Shown piece after piece: positions 7,983-16,245 of a stretch of DNA of 45,136 nt. The stretch spans positions 1 to 45,136 of the forward strand of contig NZ_JAQCNH010000121.1 of assembly GCF_028275115.1 (NCBI RefSeq), given 5' to 3'. Numbering within the stretch: position 1 is the stretch's first letter; each line of letters opens with the position of its first letter. Below the pieces are notes generated by a model. It made no database searches. It saw nothing but the letters and a program-made list of their open reading frames with translations, and was not told the DNA's origin. Made by a program: the position numbers and the translations under genes. The DNA is from Halorientalis sp. (GTDB lineage Archaea; Halobacteriota; Halobacteria; Halobacteriales; Haloarculaceae).

Positions 7983-9172
7983 AGAACGAGTGCTTCGGGA
8001 TAGTCGGTGAGGTTCTCGTACCCGTCCTCGGTGACGACCACGATGTCCTCTATCCGGATGCCGCCGACGGCAGGGTGGTAGAGGCCCGGTTCGACGGTGA
8101 TGACGTGGCCGGGTTCGAGTTCGTCGCCGCCCGGACCGACGAGGGGCTGTTCGTGGACGTCCAGCCCGACACCGTGTCCCGTGTTGTGAATGAATCCAGT
8201 TTCGGTCGTTTCGTCGCTTCTGAGGGTCGGCTCACCCGCATCCTCGTACACGTCGCAGACGGCGTCGTGGACGGCCGTGCCGGTCGCACCCGGCTCGACG
8301 GCATCGAGTGCCGCTCGTTTTGCCGCCGCGGTCAGGTCGTACCACCGCTGGATCTCGTCACTGGGCTCGCCCTTCAGGAACGTTCGGGTCATGTCGGCGT
8401 GGTACTTGCTCGATTTGTCCTGCGGGAAGATGTCGATAATAATTGGCTCGTCGGCGGTCAGTGGGCCACTCCCGCGGTCGTGCGGGTCGGCGGCGTCGGC
8501 CCCACAGGCGACGATCGTCTCGTCGAGTGCACAGCCGTTGCGGAGGAGTGTCACTTCGATCTCCTCTTTGACCCGCTCGCTGGTGAGCGGGTCGCCATCG
8601 TGGTGGAGTGTTCCGTCCTCGACGGTCGCCGCGTCGAGCAGGGCCTCTGCTGCACTCATCGCGGCTTCGTTCGCCGTCTGTGCGGTGCGGACGTGGTCGA
8701 TCTCCGCGCCGGTCTTGCTTGCCCGGATGTCCTCGATCACGTTGGTCCCGCCGCGGCCGATAGGCGGCGTGTCGGGCGTTCGAACCTCGATGCCCCGTTC
8801 GCGGAGTCCGTCGGCGGTCGCCAGCGGGAACCGTGCTGGAACGGCGACGGACTCGACGCCGCGGTCCTCGAGAAAGGATACGAGAACACGGCGACCACCC
8901 GTCAGCCGGCCGTGTTCCTCGACCAGCGCCGGCATGTCGTGGTCGACGTGGCGGTCGACCGAGACCGCTCGGCTCTCGGATTTCGCTCGTCCGTACTCCA
9001 GACTGGAGACCAGGAGGTGGACTTCGCCGTCGTAGAGCGTGTGAAACGGGTCGGGGGCCGAAAACCCAGAGAGGTACAGTTGGTCGGAGTCGTCACTGGC
9101 GGCGTCGATCAGGAAGCCGTCGACGCCGGCCTCCTCGAGGAAAGCGTCGAGTGCAGCGCGGTCGTGGTCCAT
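7979..9172 (-). CDS. M24 family metallopeptidase (Xaa-Pro dipeptidase/aminopeptidase type)
   Basis: This 397-residue pita-bread metallopeptidase probably cleaves Xaa-Pro peptides in the cytoplasm. The N-terminal creatinase-like domain (about residues 1-150) precedes the catalytic domain. All five metal ligands can be placed: Asp in IIIDIFPQD, Asp in HADMTRTF, His in [11 protein letters not shown], Glu in TVEPGLY and Glu in [10 protein letters not shown] conserved His in FIHNTGHG matches the catalytic loop. The ATG at 9172 was chosen; an in-frame upstream extension lacks similarity, and a TTTTG box lies about 28 bases before the ATG. It is divergent from aroA with 91 bases between starts. Confidence 0.9.
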   Translation of the reverse strand: MDHDRAALDAFLEEAGVDGFLIDAASDDSDQLYLSGFSAPDPFHTLYDGEVHLLVSSLEYGRAKSESRAVSVDRHVDHDMPALVEEHGRLTGGRRVLVSFLEDRGVESVAVPARFPLATADGLRERGIEVRTPDTPPIGRGGTNVIEDIRASKTGAEIDHVRTAQTANEAAMSAAEALLDAATVEDGTLHHDGDPLTSERVKEEIEVTLLRNGCALDETIVACGADAADPHDRGSGPLTADEPIIIDIFPQDKSSKYHADMTRTFLKGEPSDEIQRWYDLTAAAKRAALDAVEPGATGTAVHDAVCDVYEDAGEPTLRSDETTETGFIHNTGHGVGLDVHEQPLVGPGGDELEPGHVITVEPGLYHPAVGGIRIEDIVVVTEDGYENLTDYPEALVL

Positions 9173-9263
9173 AGGCCGATTTCGGGTCCCGACCGACAAA
9201 ACCTCCTGGGTCGTCGCATCCGGGTCCGGTACCCTCATGCCGAGGGACTGCGAGGTCTCCTGC

Positions 9264-10553
9264 ATGGACGTGGAGATTTCACCGTCTCGGGTCGGTGGGA
9301 CCGTGCAGGCCCCGCCGTCGAAGAGTTACACACACCGGGCGATTCTCGCGGCGGGGTACGCCGACGGCGCGACCGTCACCGGTCCCCTCGTGAGCGCAGA
9401 CACGCGAGCGACGATGCGCGCGGTGGCGGCTTACGGGGGCGCCGTGGACCGCAGCGACGACGACACGCTCGAGGTCGAGGGGTTCGGCGGCTGCCCCGAT
9501 GTCCCGGACGACGTGATCGACTGTGCGAACAGTGGCACGACGATGCGTCTGGTCACCGCGACGGGTGCGCTCGCCGACGGTATCACCGTTCTGACGGGTG
9601 ACGACTCGCTCCGGTCGCGGCCACAAGGACCGCTGCTGGATGCCGTCGAGCAACTCGGCGGGCGGGCAGAGAGTACCCGCGCGAACGGGCAGGCCCCGCT
9701 CGTGGTTGATGGTCCCGTAGACGGTGGGTCAGTGTCGATTCCCGGCGACGTGTCCTCACAGTACATCACTGCGTTGCTGATGGCCGGGGCAGTCACCGAC
9801 GACGGGCTCGACGTCGGTCTGGAGACCGAGCTCAAATCCGCACCGTACGTCCAGATAACCATCGAAGTTCTGGCGGCGTTCGGAGTCGACGCCGTCGAGA
9901 CGGACGACGGGTTCCGCGTCGACGGCGGCCAGTCCTACGTGCCATCGGGCGGTGAGTACGCCGTCCCCGGCGACTTCTCCTCGATGTCGTACCTGCTGGC
10001 CGCGGGGACGCTCGCGGCCGAGGACGAGCTTCGCGTACAGGGCGCTCAGCCGAGCGCACAGGGCGACGCCGCCATCGTCGACGTCCTGGAGCAGATGGGC
10101 GCGGACGTCGACTGGGACCGCGAAGAGGGGAGTATCACGACGCGCCGGTCGTCACTCTCCGGGGTGACGGTCGGCGTCGAGGACACGCCCGACCTGTTGC
10201 CGACGATTGCGGTGCTGGGCGCGGTCGCCGACGGGACGACGACGATCACCGACTGCGAACACGTCCGTTACAAAGAGACCGACCGCGTGAGCGCGATGGC
10301 CGAGGAACTGACCGCGATGGGTGCCACGGTCGAGGAAGAAAGGGACCGTCTCACGATCCACGGCGGCGAGACGGAGTTGCAGGGCGCGACCGTCGACGGT
10401 CGGGCCGACCACCGGATCGTTATGTCGCTGGCGGTGGCCGGGCTGGTCGCAGACGGGCCGACGACGGTCCGTGGTGGCGAACACGTCGACGTGTCGTTCC
10501 CGGCGTTTTTCGACGTGCTGAGTGGCATCGGTGCCGACGCGAGTCAGGAGTGA
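9264..10553 (+). CDS. aroA: 3-phosphoshikimate 1-carboxyvinyltransferase (EPSP synthase)
   Basis: It joins phosphoenolpyruvate and shikimate-3-phosphate, the sixth step of the shikimate pathway. The substrate-binding [11 protein letters not shown] is at residues 16-26, the ANSGTTMRL motif near residue 91, and YKETDR in the C-terminal half. The length of 429 residues is standard. The start at 9264 (MDVEISPS) was preferred over an in-frame ATG 27 bases upstream, because it begins at the first strand of the fold. The chorismate synthase gene follows after a 207-base gap in which I see no gene. Confidence 0.95.
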   Translation: MDVEISPSRVGGTVQAPPSKSYTHRAILAAGYADGATVTGPLVSADTRATMRAVAAYGGAVDRSDDDTLEVEGFGGCPDVPDDVIDCANSGTTMRLVTATGALADGITVLTGDDSLRSRPQGPLLDAVEQLGGRAESTRANGQAPLVVDGPVDGGSVSIPGDVSSQYITALLMAGAVTDDGLDVGLETELKSAPYVQITIEVLAAFGVDAVETDDGFRVDGGQSYVPSGGEYAVPGDFSSMSYLLAAGTLAAEDELRVQGAQPSAQGDAAIVDVLEQMGADVDWDREEGSITTRRSSLSGVTVGVEDTPDLLPTIAVLGAVADGTTTITDCEHVRYKETDRVSAMAEELTAMGATVEEERDRLTIHGGETELQGATVDGRADHRIVMSLAVAGLVADGPTTVRGGEHVDVSFPAFFDVLSGIGADASQE

Positions 10554-10760
10554 CGGCCCGTCCCAGGTGAGCGGGGGAGACACACAGACGGGACGGACAG
10601 TCTGCGGCACGGTGTCGCGTGCGATCGCAGAGTGGGCCGCAGCGACTAGTTAGGACACGACCGGAGTTGGTCGCCCTCTCGTCGGTAAACCCTCGCCGAG
10701 GAAGTCCCGCGTTCGACGCTTTCTCAAGCTTCAAATGCCAGGGCCACTCAAAACTCAGTA

Positions 10761-11993
10761 ATGAACGGTAACAGTTTCGGGCGGCTCTTCCAGATGACCA
10801 CCTACGGGGAGAGCCACGGGGAGGCCATGGGCTGTACTGTGTCCGGGGTTCCGGCAGGCGTCGAAATCGAGGAAGCGGACATCCAGCAGGAACTCGACCG
10901 GCGCAAGCCCGGGCAGTCGATGATTACCACCTCGCGCGGCGAACCGGACGAGGTAACGATCAACAGCGGCGTACAGGACGGGTACACCACTGGCACGCCG
11001 GTCGGAATGGTCATTCAGAACAAGGACGCTCGCTCGGGCAAGTACGAGCCGTTCGTCACGGCTCCCCGCCCGAGCCACGGCGACTACACATACTCGGCGA
11101 AGTTCGGGACGCGCAACTGGGGCGGCGGCGGCCGCTCGTCAGCTCGCGAGACCGTCAACTGGGTCGCCGCGGGCGCCATCGCCAAGCAGGTCCTCGACGC
11201 CTCGGAACACGACGTGCAGATCAAGGCCCACGTCAACCAGGTCGGAGACATCGAGGCACCCGCAGTTACCTTCGAGGAGATGCTCGAACACACCGAGGAG
11301 AACGAGGTGCGGTGTGCCCACCCCGAGACGGCAGCGGAGATGCGCGAGGCTATCGACCGGTATCAGCAGGAGGGCGACTCGATCGGTGGCTCGATTTATT
11401 TCGAGATGCGCGGGGTTCCCCGTGGTCTCGGCGCGCCTCGCTTCGACTCGTTCCCCTCCCGTCTCGGGCAGGCGATGTTCGCCGTCCCGGCGACGACCGG
11501 CTTCCAGTACGGGAAGGGGCGGGACGCCCGCGAGATGCGCGGCAGCGAGCGTAACGAAGACTGGGAGTTCGACGACGGCGAGTCACGTCCAGAGACGGTC
11601 AGCGAGGAAGGTGACCCCCTTCCCGTCGGCAACGACCACGGTGGCCTCCAGGGCGGTATCACGACCGGCGAACCCATCTACGGCGAGGTGACCTGGCACG
11701 CACCGACGAGCATCCCCAAGGAACAGACGACCGTCGACTGGGAGACGGGCGAGGAGAAGGACGTTCAAGTCGTCGGCCGTCACGACCCGGTCCTAATGCC
11801 CCGTGCCGTTCCCGTCGTCGAGGCGATGCTCGCCTGTACGGTCCTCGACTTCATGTTGCTCTCGGGCCGGGTCAATCCCGACCGCATCGACGACCGACCC
11901 GGCGAGTACGACACCGACTACCACCCGTCGAGTCCACAGGAGGACCCAGAGGACGCCGCGACCCGGGCCGAACCGACCGAGGACGACGACTAG
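10761..11993 (+). CDS. aroC: Chorismate synthase
   Basis: It makes chorismate from EPSP, using reduced FMN. Signatures are FGRLFQMTTYGESHG at the N-terminus, the basic GRSSARET segment, and GNDHGGLQGGI and RHDPVLMPRAVPV in the C-terminal half. These carry the conserved His and Asp of the active site. The length of 410 residues includes an acidic tail typical of haloarchaea. A TATA-like stretch lies about 28 bases upstream. Its stop overlaps the stop of the convergent methyltransferase gene in the shared tetranucleotide CTAG. With aroA just upstream it gives the last two chorismate steps. Confidence 0.96.
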   Translation: MNGNSFGRLFQMTTYGESHGEAMGCTVSGVPAGVEIEEADIQQELDRRKPGQSMITTSRGEPDEVTINSGVQDGYTTGTPVGMVIQNKDARSGKYEPFVTAPRPSHGDYTYSAKFGTRNWGGGGRSSARETVNWVAAGAIAKQVLDASEHDVQIKAHVNQVGDIEAPAVTFEEMLEHTEENEVRCAHPETAAEMREAIDRYQQEGDSIGGSIYFEMRGVPRGLGAPRFDSFPSRLGQAMFAVPATTGFQYGKGRDAREMRGSERNEDWEFDDGESRPETVSEEGDPLPVGNDHGGLQGGITTGEPIYGEVTWHAPTSIPKEQTTVDWETGEEKDVQVVGRHDPVLMPRAVPVVEAMLACTVLDFMLLSGRVNPDRIDDRPGEYDTDYHPSSPQEDPEDAATRAEPTEDDD

Positions 11994-12607
11994 GGTTTCA
12001 CCGCCGTCACGGCGTAGAACGGATCCGCTCCTCGCTGGACCGCGCTCTGGACGGAGGGTGTCCCGAACGCTCCGGTCGAGTCGAGGTAGTCACAGACGAG
12101 GGCCGCGCGCTCGTCCATCGACCGGGACCGCCACGCTCGAATCGCTTTCTGCGGAAACATCCGGCTCGAGAAACTCACGACCACGACGCCGCCGGGTCGG
12201 AGGACACGCGCCACCTCCGCGAAGACCCGACCGGGGTACCGGAGATACTGGACGGAGACGGCACACAGGACCGCGTCGACCGACGCGTCCTCCAGCGGGA
12301 GTGTCTGGTCCCCGTTGAGATTCTGGAGAAACCAGCCGTCGAGGCGGTCGTTTCGCTCGAGTTCGGCCTCGTTCAGCCCGTGGCCGACCACGTCGCCGAG
12401 CTCCAGGTCCGGCGGGAGGTGAGACACCCAACTGCTCATGAGGTCGAGGACCTCGTCGCCTGGCGAGAGCCGGTCGCGGTACAGCGCGGTCAGTCGCTCG
12501 CGGAACGAGTCGTCGACGTGCTGAACGAACCGTGGCTGGTCGTAAAACCGCTTGTCGTCACCGTCGAGGCGGCGCTGGCGGTCGATGTCGGAGAGAACTG
12601 ATGACAT
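11990..12607 (-). CDS. Class I SAM-dependent methyltransferase
   Basis: This 205-residue methyltransferase has an unknown substrate. An N-terminal helical part (FYDQPRFVQHVDDSFRERLTALY) precedes motif I, here EVLDLMSSWVSHLP. That motif is unusual because the glycine-rich loop is replaced by SSW. The later motifs are clear: VDAVLCAVSVQYL (motif IV) and VLRPGGVVVVSFS. Related small methyltransferases with the same degenerate motif I occur in other prokaryotes. The ATG at 12607 begins where similarity starts. It converges with aroC and lies downstream of a small membrane protein gene on the same strand, 25 bases away. Confidence 0.85.
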   Translation of the reverse strand: MSSVLSDIDRQRRLDGDDKRFYDQPRFVQHVDDSFRERLTALYRDRLSPGDEVLDLMSSWVSHLPPDLELGDVVGHGLNEAELERNDRLDGWFLQNLNGDQTLPLEDASVDAVLCAVSVQYLRYPGRVFAEVARVLRPGGVVVVSFSSRMFPQKAIRAWRSRSMDERAALVCDYLDSTGAFGTPSVQSAVQRGADPFYAVTAVKP

Positions 12608-12632
12608 AGCTTTCCTAAGAGAGCCGCAAAAA

Positions 12633-12845
12633 TTAGCCTGACGCCTCGCCGCCGGACCGGGCCTCACGCAACTGGCGCCACTGACTCCGCGCACACCGGA
12701 CCGAATCGACCAGTATCGCGAGGACGACTACCGCTCCGACCCACATGAGAAGTGGGTACTGGTCGAAGGCGCTTGTCGAAATCTCGACTAGTCCGAACGC
12801 GATCAGGAAAGCCAGCTCGACGAGGCGCTTGATATGACCCATCAT
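12633..12845 (-). CDS. Small two-TM membrane protein, 70 residues
   Basis: It starts with two consecutive Met codons (MMGHIKR). Two hydrophobic stretches follow, at about residues 8-20 (VELAFLIAFGLVE) and 32-47 (PLLMWVGAVVVLAILV), and then a basic tail (RCARSQWRQLREAR). No domain is recognised. The frame is open far upstream, but codons before 12845 show no protein-like pattern and overlap the promoter of the glycosylase gene. It probably shares a transcript with the methyltransferase downstream. Confidence 0.65.
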   Translation of the reverse strand: MMGHIKRLVELAFLIAFGLVEISTSAFDQYPLLMWVGAVVVLAILVDSVRCARSQWRQLREARSGGEASG

Positions 12846-12959
12846 CTGTGATTGTGAGCCGACTACTGTCAGCGTGTCCCATCTTTTCGACGCACCGACG
12901 ATGAAACGGCGTGTTCCCGGCGACCCGAGACTTATGCGCCGGCCGCCCCTGACACGATT

Positions 12960-13589
12960 ATGGACGCGAACCAGGAGACGGTCGCCAACCCATTCGGGAT
13001 GGACGAGGACTGCAGACAGTGTCCGGCACTCTGTGAGACTCGGACACAGGTGGTTCACGGCTACGGCGACGTGAGTGCGGATTTTCTCGTCCTCGGCGAA
13101 GCGCCCGGGCCGGGTGCGGACGCGACTGGTATCCCGTTCACAGGCGACGAGGACGGCCGCACGGTCCTCTCGGTCCTCGCCGACCTCGGGTTCGTCGACG
13201 CGTTCGACAGCGACGAACCGACCGTCGAGAACGTCTTCCTGACGGGCCTGACGCGGTGTCACACCCCCGACCGACCACCCAGTGACGACGAGGTTCGTAA
13301 CTGCGAGGGCTTTCTGACCGCTGAGGTACGCATGATCAATCCGGAGGTGATTCTGCCCGTCGGACAGCGGCCGCTAGAGGCGCTGGCATACGAGTACACG
13401 ACAAAGCGGGCCGAGGATTTCGATGTCACGACCGACCACGCGACGACGATCAGGGGGCGCGGGTTCGAGTTGGTGCCGATGATGGCCCCTGAGGAGCAGA
13501 CAGACGACCAGCGGACCGCACTACTGGAGCACCTCGCGTCGCTCCTGGACCGTGATTACAGACAGACGAAGGGGCGGCGGAACCGCTGA
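12960..13589 (+). CDS. Family 4 uracil-DNA glycosylase
   Basis: It removes uracil from DNA as the first step of base excision repair. The catalytic loop GEAPGPGADATG is at residues 46-57. Four cysteines suited to a 4Fe-4S cluster are seen: C18 and C21 in CRQC, C100 in LTRC, and C115 in VRNC, with the spacing of family 4. The length of 209 residues is normal. The ATG at 12960 follows an intergenic stretch of about 100 bases shared with the divergent small membrane protein. Its stop directly abuts the stop of another small membrane protein gene. Confidence 0.93.
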   Translation: MDANQETVANPFGMDEDCRQCPALCETRTQVVHGYGDVSADFLVLGEAPGPGADATGIPFTGDEDGRTVLSVLADLGFVDAFDSDEPTVENVFLTGLTRCHTPDRPPSDDEVRNCEGFLTAEVRMINPEVILPVGQRPLEALAYEYTTKRAEDFDVTTDHATTIRGRGFELVPMMAPEEQTDDQRTALLEHLASLLDRDYRQTKGRRNR

Positions 13590-13805
13590 TTACCAGTACG
13601 GGCTCGAAACGCCGCCGCTGCCGACGGTGCCGGCGGCAGTGAGGACGAGGACGAAGAACGCGGTGAGCAAGAGGGTCGCGCCGACTGCCGCGATAGAGGT
13701 CACGGCTGGGACGGCCGTCACGAGAGTTACGACTCCGGCGACGCTGCCGAGGACCATCGCGGCGACCACCACCGCGGCGACGAGCCCACTCATCTGTTCG
13801 TACAT
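13590..13805 (-). CDS. Small two-TM membrane protein, 71 residues
   Basis: Starting MYEQMSGLV, it contains two long hydrophobic segments (about residues 7-33 and 37-60) rich in Val, Ala and Thr, and a Gly/Ser tail. No domain is recognised. A clear TTTATA box lies 28-33 bases upstream of the ATG at 13805, which supports a leaderless transcript and fixes the start. The longer upstream frame runs antisense to the next gene and is rejected. Confidence 0.75.
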   Translation of the reverse strand: MYEQMSGLVAAVVVAAMVLGSVAGVVTLVTAVPAVTSIAAVGATLLLTAFFVLVLTAAGTVGSGGVSSPYW

Positions 13806-13832
13806 TATATTTCGAATTTGGTCCACGAGTGG

Positions 13833-13838
13833 TATAAA
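13833..13838 (-). promoter_or_regulatory. TATA box of the 13805 gene
   Basis: TTTATA on the minus strand is centred about 30 bases before the ATG at 13805, the classic spacing for a haloarchaeal leaderless promoter. Confidence 0.6.
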
Positions 13839-13898
13839 CGGGACGGTTCCGGCGCTCGAAACGGCGCGTTCAAGGGCCGCCCGCGTCGATAGATACGT

Positions 13899-14648
13899 AT
13901 GACTACCGTCGCCGTACTCGCAGACCCGCCGCGCGAGGGACTCGTTCTGCCGGAACTCGCCGCGGAGACACCGCTCTCGGAAGCCGAGGTGACCGACCTG
14001 TATACCGCCATGCTTCGGGACGTGTGTCGCGCCGTCGAGGCCAGCGGTGGTGACCTGCTCGTCAACTATCGTGACGACGACGACCTCCCCGCACACGACG
14101 GCGAATCCGCCGAAGCGCACCTCCGGGCGGCCGTCGCGCCGGCGCTGGAGTCCCCAGACGAGGCGCGGTTCGAGGTCCAGGTTGGCTCGTCGTTTTCGGC
14201 CCGGGCGGGCAACACGGTGACACATCTGCTCGGACAGGAGACCGTCACGTCGGCCGCGGTAGTCGAGCCGACGGCCCCGTTTCTGACACGTGGTATCGTC
14301 GACAACGCGGCGATGAAGCTCCGGCGGCACGAGGTCGTTCTCGGCCCTGCTGGTGACGGTCGGGTGTACTACGCCGGGTTCGCCGAGGAAATCGACTTCC
14401 AGGGCGCGTACGAACCGCCGGTCGTGGAGTCGCTGACCGACCGCGGCATCGCCGCCGAACACGGCGTCGACTTCCTGCCGATGACGCCGGTCGTCGAGAC
14501 GCGTGCGGATCTCGTGACGGCGATCTCACAGACTGCGGCACGGGCCGGAGCCGAGCGGAACCACCCCGCCCACACCGCGGAGTGTCTGGCCAAACTGGAC
14601 CTGGGCGTGACGGCGGACGAGAGTAGGGCGGAACTGAACCGCGAGTGA
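13899..14648 (+). CDS. DUF2064-type protein (GT-A/nucleotidyltransferase-like fold)
   Basis: This 249-residue protein resembles haloarchaeal proteins assigned to DUF2064, a family with a glycosyltransferase-A or nucleotidyltransferase-like fold. The N-terminal TTVAVLADPPREGLVLPEL, the central FEVQVGSSFSARAGNTVTHLL and the NAAMKLRRHEVVLGPAGDGRVYYAGF segment, which resembles the nucleotide-sugar site, are typical. Substrate and pathway are unknown. It stands alone between a divergent membrane protein and tRNA-Ser. Confidence 0.75.
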   Translation: MTTVAVLADPPREGLVLPELAAETPLSEAEVTDLYTAMLRDVCRAVEASGGDLLVNYRDDDDLPAHDGESAEAHLRAAVAPALESPDEARFEVQVGSSFSARAGNTVTHLLGQETVTSAAVVEPTAPFLTRGIVDNAAMKLRRHEVVLGPAGDGRVYYAGFAEEIDFQGAYEPPVVESLTDRGIAAEHGVDFLPMTPVVETRADLVTAISQTAARAGAERNHPAHTAECLAKLDLGVTADESRAELNRE

Positions 14649-14688
14649 CCGACAGGAATTAGACGCGGCGGAGAGAAAGGTAATCTGC

Positions 14689-14772
14689 GGTGGGATAGCG
14701 AAGTGGCCTAACGCGACTGCCTTGAGAGCAGTTGTCCTCACGGACTCTGGGGTTCGAATCCCCATCCCACCG
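14689..14772 (+). tRNA. tRNA-Ser (anticodon TGA)
   Basis: The acceptor stem GGTGGGA pairs with TCCCACC, and the discriminator is G, as in serine tRNAs. The D arm has a GCG/CGC stem. The anticodon stem ACTGC/GCAGT encloses loop CTTGAGA with anticodon TGA. A long variable arm (class II) and a TGGGG-TTCGAAT-CCCCA T arm follow. It decodes UCA and other UCN codons. CCA is not encoded. The 3' end runs straight into strong palindromes. Confidence 0.93.
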
Positions 14773-14813
14773 TCCGTCGGCACGAACTAGTTCGTGAGTG
14801 ACAACGACGGACG
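14771..14813. repeat. Nested perfect palindromes directly after tRNA-Ser
   Basis: CGTCCGTCG (14771-14779) and CGACGGACG (14805-14813) are a perfect 9-bp inverted repeat. They enclose a perfect 16-bp palindrome, CACGAACTAGTTCGTG (14781-14796). The repeat begins in the last two bases of the tRNA. It could be a transcription terminator or processing signal, or the scar of a recombination event at the tRNA 3' end. Confidence 0.6.
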
Positions 14814-14826
14814 AGGAGGCGAATCT

Positions 14827-14892
14827 GTGAGCCAGAGTGTGGAGTGTCCAGCGAGCGAACGAGAACGACCGTGGCTCGAATCCCCGTCTCAC
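14827..14892 (+). other. tRNA-like relic downstream of tRNA-Ser
   Basis: GTGAG (14827-14831) pairs with CTCAC (14888-14892). The 3' part, GTGGCTCGAATCCCCGTCTC, looks like a T arm plus acceptor strand and closely matches the 3' end of the tRNA-Ser about 120 bases upstream (GGGGTTCGAATCCCCATCCC). The middle does not fold into D and anticodon arms. It may be a decayed duplicate or attachment-site copy. The rest of 14893-15209 holds only the promoter region of the next gene as far as I can see. Confidence 0.35.
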
Positions 14893-15209
14893 GGTGGGTC
14901 TGCGGGCGAACCGCTGAGCGGCGCTGACGAGGGTCTCTCGTGTTCCGCGAGGTAACACAGGACGTGACGACGGCCCGGGAACGAGAGCGGCGACTGGAGC
15001 GCCACGACGGGCGACTCGTCGAATTCGTGACGTGGCCCGCGACCGCTGGAGGCCAGCGGCGACTCTGGCCCCCGAACAGTTGTGGCCGTCGACGGGGCGC
15101 GACTAGCATAGGATTTCGCTTCGCCCGGCTGCAGTGCAGGAGCGCCGGAGGCCGACGGGGACGGACGCGGAGGATAACGCTTTTGCGTAGTTCGACCCGA
15201 GCATACGGC

Positions 15210-15506
15210 ATGAGCGATTGGCCGCACGACCCCGATGGAGACGAAGGCAGCGAGGGACGCCGTAAGTACGGACAGGCGATCATCGCGAAGAAAATCAACG
15301 AGGACGAGGACTTCCCGCTCTCCAGAGCGGAGTTCGTCGAGGAATTCGGCGACGAGCCCATCCGAATCGACTACGAGACGGTCGTCAGCATCGCCGAAAT
15401 CTTCGAGAACGTCGATCAAGAGGAGTTCGAGGACTTTCCGCACTTCCACAGGGTCGTCGGCCAGTCCATGCGTGATGCGGGCTACTGGCCGTACGAACTC
15501 GCCTGA
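15210..15506 (+). CDS. DUF5785 family protein
   Basis: This is a conserved haloarchaeal protein of unknown function, 98 residues. The opening WPHDPDG and EGRRKYGQAIIAKK, then FVEEFGDEPIRIDYE and the C-terminal GYWPYELA, fit the DUF5785 family as I recall it. The chain is strongly acidic and mixed alpha/beta, without cysteines or membrane segments. An in-frame extension to 14940 would run through the tRNA-like relic region and has no protein-like composition, so the ATG at 15210 is preferred. A T-rich box (CTTTTG, about 15179-15184) lies about 28 bases upstream. Confidence 0.8.
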   Translation: MSDWPHDPDGDEGSEGRRKYGQAIIAKKINEDEDFPLSRAEFVEEFGDEPIRIDYETVVSIAEIFENVDQEEFEDFPHFHRVVGQSMRDAGYWPYELA

Positions 15507-15585
15507 GCGACGCCACGCTTCCTTCTGACCCCAGTTCGGACCGACCGGTCACTGGAGTGTGCAACCGCGACACATACTTGTGGAA

Positions 15586-15600
15586 TGGTATCGTATACCA
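15586..15600. promoter_or_regulatory. Operator-like palindrome before the DUF7344 gene
   Basis: TGGTAT-CGT-ATACCA is a perfect 6-bp inverted repeat with a 3-base centre, 10-25 bases upstream of the ATG at 15611, about where transcription should start. It could be the site of the encoded HTH protein or of another repressor. Confidence 0.45.
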
Positions 15601-15610
15601 GGGACGAGCT

Positions 15611-15982
15611 ATGGCGACACATTCGACGGACCGGATACCGGACGGAGAGAACGGAACGGGACAGATACCGGCACACGTCGTCGACGAGTTGCTCGCGTCG
15701 CGGGCGCGCCGCCGGCTTCTGCGGTGCCTTTGGGGCGCGGAGGAGCCGGTGCCCGTCGACGACCTGGCAGCAGATCTAGCGGGGTCGGAGGCCGAAGACG
15801 AGCGTTCGGAGGCCGGCGAGACGGCGGTACCCACCAACAGGCAGAAAACGCGGATCGACATCTACCAGAAACACCTGCCGAAACTAACGGAAACTGGCCT
15901 GGTCGCGTTCGACTCGCGACTGGGGACCGTGGCGTTCACCGGCGGGCCACGGGTGACGGCGCGGTTGGAGGAAGAGTCGTAG
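15611..15982 (+). CDS. DUF7344 domain protein, probable winged-helix regulator
   Basis: This 123-residue haloarchaeal protein carries a DUF7344-type HTH domain: IPAHVVDELLASRARRRLLRCL at residues 20-41, then a polar loop and TRIDIYQKHLPKLTETGLVAFDSR, the recognition-helix and wing part. It is likely a DNA-binding regulator, but no partner gene is adjacent. The start at 15611 (MATHSTDR) was chosen over an upstream in-frame ATG that would translate through the palindromic promoter. The central loop (AGSEAEDERSEAGE) is an acidic insertion. Confidence 0.75.
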   Translation: MATHSTDRIPDGENGTGQIPAHVVDELLASRARRRLLRCLWGAEEPVPVDDLAADLAGSEAEDERSEAGETAVPTNRQKTRIDIYQKHLPKLTETGLVAFDSRLGTVAFTGGPRVTARLEEES

Positions 15983-16245
15983 ACGAACCGTCGACACCTG
16001 TCGGAGCCACGGGCAGTTATCGGTCTGGAATCGAGCGATGGTCGCTGTGACGGACGCACGGGCGACTCACGTCCAAATGGACAACTGCGGCCCCCGGGTA
16101 GCCACCTCTCGTGCGACCGGGGCCGACGCAGAACTGAGCGTCTGAACCACGCTGGCTCGAATCTTCGAAAGAGTTTGTCTAAAGCTCGAGCGGTATTAAG
16201 CGTGGTGCAGATAGCTTTTAGACACCGTGTGTGAAAATATAGCAC

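Noticed and set aside
7916..9601. Plus-strand 561-residue open frame
   Set aside because: It is the mirror of the M24 peptidase, whose five metal ligands prove the minus-strand reading.
13590..14462. Minus-strand 290-residue frame ending in the small membrane protein
   Set aside because: The upstream part is antisense to the DUF2064-type gene; a TATA box 30 bases before 13805 marks the real start.
14940..15506. 188-residue version of the DUF5785 protein
   Set aside because: The first 90 codons have no protein-like pattern; the family begins at the ATG at 15210.
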